Below are positions 57,834 to 64,000 of a stretch of 64,000 nucleotides of DNA, one piece after another. A model generated the notes under the pieces. The model did no database searches. It worked only from the letters and a program-made list of their open reading frames with translations, and was not told the DNA's origin. The translations under genes and the position numbers were made by a program. The stretch comes from Verrucomicrobiota bacterium (lineage in GTDB: Bacteria > Verrucomicrobiota > Verrucomicrobiia > Limisphaerales > JAFGQR01). The stretch covers positions 21,963-85,962 of the forward strand of contig JAFGQR010000163.1 in assembly GCA_016935555.1 (NCBI GenBank), read 5' to 3'. Each line of letters opens with the position of its first letter. Position 1 is the first letter of the stretch.

Positions 57834-59551
57834 AGCACCGTGACAAACTCGTGCTTGGCGCCGGTGGTCAAAAGCCGCACGCCCACGGTGCGCTCGCCGT
57901 AGCCTGAATCACCGCCGCCGCCCCGGCCCTTCTTTCGGAAGCTCCAGTCCAGGCGCTCCACCTTAAACTCACGCGGCGCGGCGCAGAAAAGCGTCATGGT
58001 GCCGAACGTGAAACGCGGCCCGTCCTGCCGGCACTCCTTGCTTTCGACGTGCAGACAATAAGCCGCGTTGAGCATCGGCCCACTCGCCTGGTCGCGAATG
58101 ACAACATAGTCGAGCGGGCCCGCGGCTTGTGCGGACGCGCGGGGATGCTTCACAAACACGATGGTCCGGGTGTATTGCAGTTCCTGGTCGAGCGGGTGAT
58201 ACGGACCGCGCGGATTCCAGGGGACGTCCTCTGGGGTGCGCGGTTGTTGGCGCAGGCGCCGGCGCGGAGCGCGCCGAAAGGGGCGCGAAACGACGGTGAT
58301 GTCGAGGGCGTCCTTGCCGCGCGTGTAATTGGTGTGCGCCCAGTAGCCGCCGTTGGTTTCGCGGGTGAGCCGCCGGAACGCCTGGGTCTGGCCGGCGAAC
58401 GTCACCTTGGTTCCAAGCTCCGGCCGGGCCTGGGCGGCGCCACCCAGCGCAGCCAGTGGATCGCCGGTTTCTTCCCACGGCAGCGGGCTGAGACAGAGCC
58501 AGTCGTTGGGCATCTCATCGGATTGAAAACGGACCACCGGTACGCCGTTACCGGGACGGTAATCAGTGGCCGGGGGAATGTCCGCGCCACAATGAGGTGC
58601 TGGCGGCTGGAGCGGTTCGGCGCCGGGTTCGCCCCACAGAGCGAGACCGGCGATGCCGATGCCAGAGTGGATCGGCGCCGACCAGTTGCTGCAAAAGTGC
58701 CAATTGATGCCCTGATGCATCTTCTTGTGGTGATGCCAGACGTTGTCCGCCACGAACAACAAGTAGCGCCGCACCCGCCGCTTGAAATCCGCCGGCCAGG
58801 CGCCATAGCAAAGGTCGAAGGCCAGTGCCATTTTGGCGGCACGATCGCCCACGTTGTTTCCGTATTGGTCGCAATGCAGCCAGCCGGCCATCAACTTCTC
58901 GACGCCTGGAATGGCTTCTGCGGCAAATGTGCGGTCACCGGTGAGTTGGTATTTCACACCCAGGCCGACTACATCCGATTCCTTCTGGTTGCTCCAGCCC
59001 ATCCTGGCCAGAGCCGCTTCGCCCAACGGCGTTTTGGCCTTCTCGCGCAAGGCGGCCAGCTCGCTTTTGCGGAACAACAGGCGTGGGTGTTCGCCGGGCT
59101 GGGGCGTAACAAAGCCCGTGGGCAACGCGGATGGTTGCGGCTTGCGAGCCGCCGTCGCCTGGCCCGAGACCGGCACGCCGCGAAACGCGCCGGTGTAGGT
59201 TCCAGCGTAGGCGCCATCAGGCAGGCGTTTCAGGTCCATTTCGTAATGCGCGCGTCCGCCGCGGGCCCACGAGCCGCTCTGGATGTCCATTTCCAACCTG
59301 AGTGAGATCTGGTCATCGGTGATCTGGCCGGCCACCACGCGTCCCGGATGCGGGCTGTTGATGTGGAAATCGCCGGCGAACCCCCACACCCGCTCCCAGT
59401 GGTCACGGCTCTTCGTCACATCCAGCACCAGCGTTGGGCCGTCCGGAATGGGCGCATCACGCAGAAAGAGCGCGCCGGGGAGAGTGACCGTTAGCGAGGC
59501 GCCGCTGGCGGCCAACGCGGACTGGGCGGCAAGCAGGGCGGCTGACCACAT
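57683..59551 (-). CDS. Heparinase II/III-like or other polysaccharide lyase-like secreted protein, probably 3'-truncated
   Basis: Start MWSAALLAAQSALAASG at 59551; GEHPRLLFRKSELAALREKAKTPLGEAALARM; QGINWHFCSNWSAPIHSGIGIAGLALWGEPG; last ~35 codons antisense to the + strand lyase. Confidence 0.65.
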   Translation of the reverse strand: MWSAALLAAQSALAASGASLTVTLPGALFLRDAPIPDGPTLVLDVTKSRDHWERVWGFAGDFHINSPHPGRVVAGQITDDQISLRLEMDIQSGSWARGGRAHYEMDLKRLPDGAYAGTYTGAFRGVPVSGQATAARKPQPSALPTGFVTPQPGEHPRLLFRKSELAALREKAKTPLGEAALARMGWSNQKESDVVGLGVKYQLTGDRTFAAEAIPGVEKLMAGWLHCDQYGNNVGDRAAKMALAFDLCYGAWPADFKRRVRRYLLFVADNVWHHHKKMHQGINWHFCSNWSAPIHSGIGIAGLALWGEPGAEPLQPPAPHCGADIPPATDYRPGNGVPVVRFQSDEMPNDWLCLSPLPWEETGDPLAALGGAAQARPELGTKVTFAGQTQAFRRLTRETNGGYWAHTNYTRGKDALDITVVSRPFRRAPRRRLRQQPRTPEDVPWNPRGPYHPLDQELQYTRTIVFVKHPRASAQAAGPLDYVVIRDQASGPMLNAAYCLHVESKECRQDGPRFTFGTMTLFCAAPREFKVERLDWSFRKKGRGGGGDSGYGERTVGVRLLTTGAKHEFVTVLYPAGDAPDMESIPGGVRAFHPSTRASPWTPHSNWSGDSRPQGASVFGFL

Positions 59552-59591
59552 TGCGCGGATGCACTCCGTGTTTTCCAAAGCGCTTCTGGAC

Positions 59592-60317
59592 TCATTCCAT
59601 CGTGAACACCGCGAAGAATCCGCTGTTCGGTGGCGCCTCCGATTGAATGGCGTTTTGGGTCCAGAATGGCTCGGGCTTCGTGCTGGTGGAACCGCCGCAA
59701 ATAACCACGGTCTTTCCATTAACCAGGCGCACATCCACCGCGTGCGTCACCGCGCCCGGTTGCAGTCGAGCGCAGAACAGGCGGGTGTCCAAGGCGGGAT
59801 TCAATCCCAGCAGAAATCCGCCACCCGCATAATCCCCAGTGCCCGGCGGCGTGAATGAAACGGGCAATCCGGAAGCGGCAGTACCACCGACAAACAGACT
59901 GCCATCCGCTCCGGCAGCAATGGTGCCATTTTTCACCCGCACCGCGTTGGCCCGGCCACTGGAGAGCCGCCCGGTAAATTCCTGTCCGCGCAGATCCTTA
60001 TCCTGCGCATCGAGCGCTAGATCCCGCACCTCGTCTGCCACGGGCCGAGCCGACAGCAGTCGGGTTCCGCCGGGCGTGAGGCGCACGACCATTCCCTTGC
60101 CGGCGGTTGTTGCGCCACTCGCCGAAACGGCCACCGGCCCGGCGGAAACATTGGCCGCCAGCACGATGGAACCGTCCGATTGAATTCGAGCGCCGCACAC
60201 GGAGTCTGCGGCTCCGCCCAGCAGCGAGCAGGCGGTGAAATGGTTTTCGGTGACGGCGGCGCCGGCCGTGATACCAGCGACAAGCGACAGCAGGAGGATT
60301 CGTGGAAGGCGTTTCAT
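59592..60317 (-). CDS. Secreted protein, beta-propeller-like fragment
   Basis: 241 aa; MKRLPRILLLSLVAGITAGAAVTENHFTACSLLGGAADSVCGARIQSDGSIVLAANVS...AAGADGSLFVGGTA; shares termini with 55508-55963. Confidence 0.65.
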   Translation of the reverse strand: MKRLPRILLLSLVAGITAGAAVTENHFTACSLLGGAADSVCGARIQSDGSIVLAANVSAGPVAVSASGATTAGKGMVVRLTPGGTRLLSARPVADEVRDLALDAQDKDLRGQEFTGRLSSGRANAVRVKNGTIAAGADGSLFVGGTAASGLPVSFTPPGTGDYAGGGFLLGLNPALDTRLFCARLQPGAVTHAVDVRLVNGKTVVICGGSTSTKPEPFWTQNAIQSEAPPNSGFFAVFTME

Positions 60318-60583
60318 GGCAAAGTGGAGACTGCTCGCGTTTTCCGTTGCATCGTGATCTGAAGCGATCGTTGCTCCGTTTCCCTTGGTGGCGCAAGTCT
60401 GGACCGCAGCGGTTGGTTGTTTTCGCGATCGCAGTTTTTGGTGCTTTGATTAATAATCGTCAGCGCTTGCTGACCCGCGCGGCTCTGCTGGGAACCTCCG
60501 CCAAACCGAGCGGCAACCGCGACATTTGCGAATTGAGTAAAGCGCCGTTCTCGGAACATAATCCCGACGTGAACGCGAACCCG

Positions 60584-62434
60584 ATGATGCAAAAGCTCAA
60601 GCCCTTTCTCGTCCGCTCCTCGCTGGCCGTCTGGCTTGCCAGCACGCCTGGGATGGCCGCGGAACCCGCCAATCCCGACCTCATCCCCGAAGCCCGCAAG
60701 GTGCTGGAGTATCTGGAGTCGGCCTACGGCGAGAAGACACTGACCGGCATGTCGAGTTACGGCGGCTGGCGGCCCGTTTATGAAATGAGCGGACGCGCGC
60801 CCGCCATTTATGGCAACGACGCCTTCGGCTGGAACAAGCCCAAGTGGGGCGCCAGTTATTGCAAAGTGCTCCAAGGCGCCATTGACTCGACTCGAGACTG
60901 GTGGCTGGTGAAAGGCGGCATTCCCCAGATGCAATTCCACTGGGGCAAGCCCGGCGATCCCGACGGTTCCGCCTGGGTAAGTGGCAATAAGGGCACCGGA
61001 CCAGTGGACATGAGCAAGTTCATCACCCCCGGCACCACCGAGCACACGGCAGCCATGGAGGACCTGAAGCGGACTGCGGATTACCTTGAGCAACTCACCC
61101 GGGCGCGCGTGCCTGTGCTCTGGCGGCCGTTCCATGAAATTGACGGCGGCTGGTTTTGGTGGACGGACAAGGAGAACCCCGAGAACACGGCAGCCGCCTG
61201 GCGAATGATGTTCGACTACTTCGTCAAGGAACGGCGGCTGCACAATCTCATTTGGGTCTTCAACCCCGGCGTTCACGCCGGCGGTTATCAGCAATGGCTG
61301 CGGAAGGAGAAACGCGCCGCCACGCTGGCGGACGAAATCGCCTTCCGCAAACGCTATTATCCCGGCAGCGACTACGTGGACCTCGCCGGCATCGACATCT
61401 ATCCCAATCCCGGCCAGGGCTACGGTAACCCGACCCATGACACCTATCGCAAGGCATGGGATATCATGAAACAGGTTGCGCCCGGCAAGGTCCTGGCGCT
61501 CTGCGAGACCGCCGCGCTCGTGGACCCGGACACGCTGCAACAGGACGGCCCAGCCTGGCTGTATGTGTTGCCTTGGTTTGCCGGTGGCGCCAATCCGCCG
61601 GAGTGGATTCGGTCGTCGTTCAACCACGCGCAGTACCTCACGCTGGATGAACTGCCACTGCTCTCCGTGCACAACGTCGCCCCCCACGTCCGCCTGGTTG
61701 AGCTCATTGACGGCTTCGAAGCAGGGAGCAGTCTCGACCTCAAAGCCGTGGCCGGCGATCGCAACGGGAATCTGGCAGGAGTCGAGTTTCGCGTGTTGCC
61801 CGGCCCGTGGAAGGACTGGGCGATGCGGGACGGCGACGACCTGGAGGAGGCATTGTCCAACGCCACCAGGCTCGGCGCAGGCGAGATTCGCGGGAAGGGC
61901 GAATACACCTTCACCTGGTCCGGCATTCCGACCGGGCTCCATGATCTGGCGGCGGTGGCGCGAGACACGGAGGGCCGAACAACGGTTTCGCGCATCGCGC
62001 GCGTTGCCGTTGGCGTCACCAATGTGGCGCGTGCCAAGCCGGTCACCAGCTCCTCAGCGGCCAAATCCAATCCGGGCCGCGCTGTGGATGGGGACCTGTA
62101 CCAGGGCTGGAGCGGCGACAAAGAAGGTGAGCAATGGCTTGCGGTGGACTTGGGCAGCGAATTGAGCGTTGGCGCGGCGACCATCACCTGGTGGAAAGCC
62201 TATGCGCGGGTGTATGCCTTCGAAATATCCTCCGACGGCTCGCAGTGGCGGGAAGTGTTCCGCCAACCGAAAAAGACCGGGTATATCGGCGACACCGATA
62301 TTATCCGCTTTGCGCCCGTGACAGCCCGTCACGTGCGGTTGAAGTGCCTCGAACGCGCGACCGACTGGGGTGGTTATACCGTCTATGAGCTGGGTGTTTA
62401 TGAATCCCTGCCCGAACGAGATTCAGCCAGATGA
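60584..62434 (+). CDS. GH26-family beta-mannanase-like glycoside hydrolase with C-terminal F5/8-type C (CBM32-like) domain
   Basis: ATG 60584 then signal-like sequence; GH26-like VLWRPFHEIDGGWFWW and VLALCETAAL (candidate catalytic Glu residues); C-terminal ARAKPVTSSSAAKSNPGRAVDGDLYQGWSGDKEGEQWLAVDLGSE...WGGYTVYELGVYE. ORF-track start 60302 is probably too early. Confidence 0.88.
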   Translation: MMQKLKPFLVRSSLAVWLASTPGMAAEPANPDLIPEARKVLEYLESAYGEKTLTGMSSYGGWRPVYEMSGRAPAIYGNDAFGWNKPKWGASYCKVLQGAIDSTRDWWLVKGGIPQMQFHWGKPGDPDGSAWVSGNKGTGPVDMSKFITPGTTEHTAAMEDLKRTADYLEQLTRARVPVLWRPFHEIDGGWFWWTDKENPENTAAAWRMMFDYFVKERRLHNLIWVFNPGVHAGGYQQWLRKEKRAATLADEIAFRKRYYPGSDYVDLAGIDIYPNPGQGYGNPTHDTYRKAWDIMKQVAPGKVLALCETAALVDPDTLQQDGPAWLYVLPWFAGGANPPEWIRSSFNHAQYLTLDELPLLSVHNVAPHVRLVELIDGFEAGSSLDLKAVAGDRNGNLAGVEFRVLPGPWKDWAMRDGDDLEEALSNATRLGAGEIRGKGEYTFTWSGIPTGLHDLAAVARDTEGRTTVSRIARVAVGVTNVARAKPVTSSSAAKSNPGRAVDGDLYQGWSGDKEGEQWLAVDLGSELSVGAATITWWKAYARVYAFEISSDGSQWREVFRQPKKTGYIGDTDIIRFAPVTARHVRLKCLERATDWGGYTVYELGVYESLPERDSAR

Positions 62435-62508
62435 CCCATGCCGCATGATGTCTGAACCCGGACATGCGCGCTCGAGCTCGGCGCCTCCATGTGCTACAAG
62501 CCCTGACC

Positions 62509-63756
62509 ATGCAACGACGACGGTTCAAGCGCTTCTTTCCTTTCGGGTTCGTTGGCCTCCTGATTTGCGGGAGCGCAATTCGAAGTGACGGGGCAACGCG
62601 GTCCGGTCATCCGGTGGCTTTTCCCGACGATCCATCGGTGCTGAATGTCCAGCGGGATTTAAGCGCCGCAGGCGATGGCGTGGCCGATGATACGGTCGCC
62701 CTTCAGAAAGGTCTGGAAGCCAGCTCAAATCGCGGTCGCGGCGGCACCACCAAAATCCTGTTCATTCCCAATGGCACTTACCGCCTCACCAGCAACCTCG
62801 TGGTCCGGGCGGGGGTCGGGCCGTGGGTGTATGGCCAGTCGCGCGACGGTGTCATCATCCGCTTGGACGATGGCGTGCCCACCAACATCACCGCCGTGAT
62901 CCGCACGCACCCGAGCGACACCAAGGCCAGTTCCGCCGATTTCTTCATGCGCAATTTCCGCAATCTCACTCTCGACGCCGGCAACAATCCCACAGTCGAT
63001 GGCATTCACTGGTATGGCAACAACAGCAGCATCCTTCAAAACGTGCGCGTGATCGGCACCGGTCGTGTCGGCATCAATTCCGGCTTTCTCGGTCAGAACG
63101 GGCCGAACCTCATCCAGGATGCGCTGGTGGAAGGCTCGTTTGAAACGGGCATTCGTTGCGCGTGGAGTTGGGGGCAGACGTTGTCGCGGGTGACGGTTCG
63201 CCATGCCCGCCAGGAAGGCGTGTATGTCAACGCCACCGCGGTCGGCATTGAAGATCTGATCGTGGAAGCCACGCCCGTCGCGCTCCACAACGAATACCCG
63301 AACGACTGGACCTGGTGGGGCGGAGTGGTGGCGCTGGTGGGCGCACGATTCACCGGCGGGAATGCGCAGCAACCGGCCGTCACCAACACCAGCGTGCTGT
63401 GGGCGCGGCAATTGAATCCGGAAGGCGACAGCGACGTTGGTCTCGTGCAAAACCATGGCGGCAAGCTGTGGGCGTTGGGCCTCAAGCACGAAGGCCGCGG
63501 GGCGCGCTTCCTTACCGACAAGCATGGACAGACGGAAATCCTGGGCTTGTTTAATTACGCGCCCGACATCGCCAAAGACGACACCCGGCCCGCGTTCGAC
63601 ATCGTCAAGGGTGGATTCAGTGCCGCCGGCGTGCGGGAGATTTCCTTTGGCAACACCTATCCGGTGAAAGTGCGCGAGGTGCGTGGCGACGATGTGCGCA
63701 CCGAAAAAGGGGGTGGCTGGATTGGTTGGTCGCTTTACAGCGGGTGGAGCGAATGA
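62509..63756 (+). CDS. Secreted pectate lyase superfamily beta-helix protein
   Basis: MQRRRFKRFFPFGFVGLLICGSAIRSDGA; VLNVQRDLSAAGDGVADDTVALQKGLEAS...KILFIPNGTYRLTSNLVV. Confidence 0.85.
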   Translation: MQRRRFKRFFPFGFVGLLICGSAIRSDGATRSGHPVAFPDDPSVLNVQRDLSAAGDGVADDTVALQKGLEASSNRGRGGTTKILFIPNGTYRLTSNLVVRAGVGPWVYGQSRDGVIIRLDDGVPTNITAVIRTHPSDTKASSADFFMRNFRNLTLDAGNNPTVDGIHWYGNNSSILQNVRVIGTGRVGINSGFLGQNGPNLIQDALVEGSFETGIRCAWSWGQTLSRVTVRHARQEGVYVNATAVGIEDLIVEATPVALHNEYPNDWTWWGGVVALVGARFTGGNAQQPAVTNTSVLWARQLNPEGDSDVGLVQNHGGKLWALGLKHEGRGARFLTDKHGQTEILGLFNYAPDIAKDDTRPAFDIVKGGFSAAGVREISFGNTYPVKVREVRGDDVRTEKGGGWIGWSLYSGWSE

Positions 63757-64000
63757 AGCTGATCTACTCGACCAAGCCCGCAAGGACAAATGGGCACAGA
63801 ACTTTTTCATCCATACGGCCGTGCAGCCCGATGGCAGGGTGAACACCTGGAGTCGTTGGGACGAAGGCGGGCGACGCTTTGGTGTTTACAAGAACGGCGA
63901 CGTCGTCGGCAACCAGGATGTCAAAGCCAACAGCCTGGAGATCAAGGACCGAGCCGGATCTATTGACGATCCCTTCCACCGCCCCACTCGGGGCGGTCGA
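63755..64000 (+). pseudogene. Start-less fragment directly abutting the lyase stop and open to the window end
   Basis: Frame from 63755: EADLLDQARKDKWAQNFFIHTAVQPDGRVNTWSRWDEGGRRFGVYKNGDVVGNQDVKANSLEIKDRAGSIDDPFHRPTRGGR, no stop and no clear start; reads like the inside of a larger secreted protein. Confidence 0.55.

Noticed and set aside
1-64000. CRISPR array, rRNA, tRNA, transposase or integrase
   Set aside because: None found by eye; the only short periodic repeats are the 7-nt heptamers, which lack CRISPR repeat/spacer structure.

Overview
High-GC bacterial window, probably Verrucomicrobiota (inferred from gene and repeat style, not tested). (1) 1-23.2 kb: two consecutive giant secreted repeat proteins; the first is cut by the left window edge. 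(2) 23.4-53.7 kb: mostly conventional core genes: hybrid histidine kinase, peroxiredoxin, pgsA-like, A2M/yfhM-pbpC operon, trkA-trkH, a tandem alpha/beta-hydrolase-like protein, Gfo/Idh/MocA oxidoreductase, pheA, scpB-scpA, LOG family protein, rpoD-like sigma factor, MFS transporter, uvrA. (3) About 53.75-64 kb: a mosaic accessory region starting 30 bp after uvrA, with polysaccharide-active genes mixed with truncated or chimeric fragments. The most unusual observations are: a ~146-bp leader/signal-peptide segment present twice (~93% identical by eye) and fused in frame to two unrelated bodies, one of them the C-terminal half of an ArsM-like methyltransferase; a circularly permuted copy of a C-terminal domain inside the second giant protein, with a C10 tract at the internal junction; a tandem alpha/beta-hydrolase-like protein that appears to lack the nucleophile Ser in both domains; a UvrA with half of its first zinc finger replaced; and a 7-nt-periodic repeat locus in both orientations. 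All assignments are by eye from translated sequence; no database search was run.
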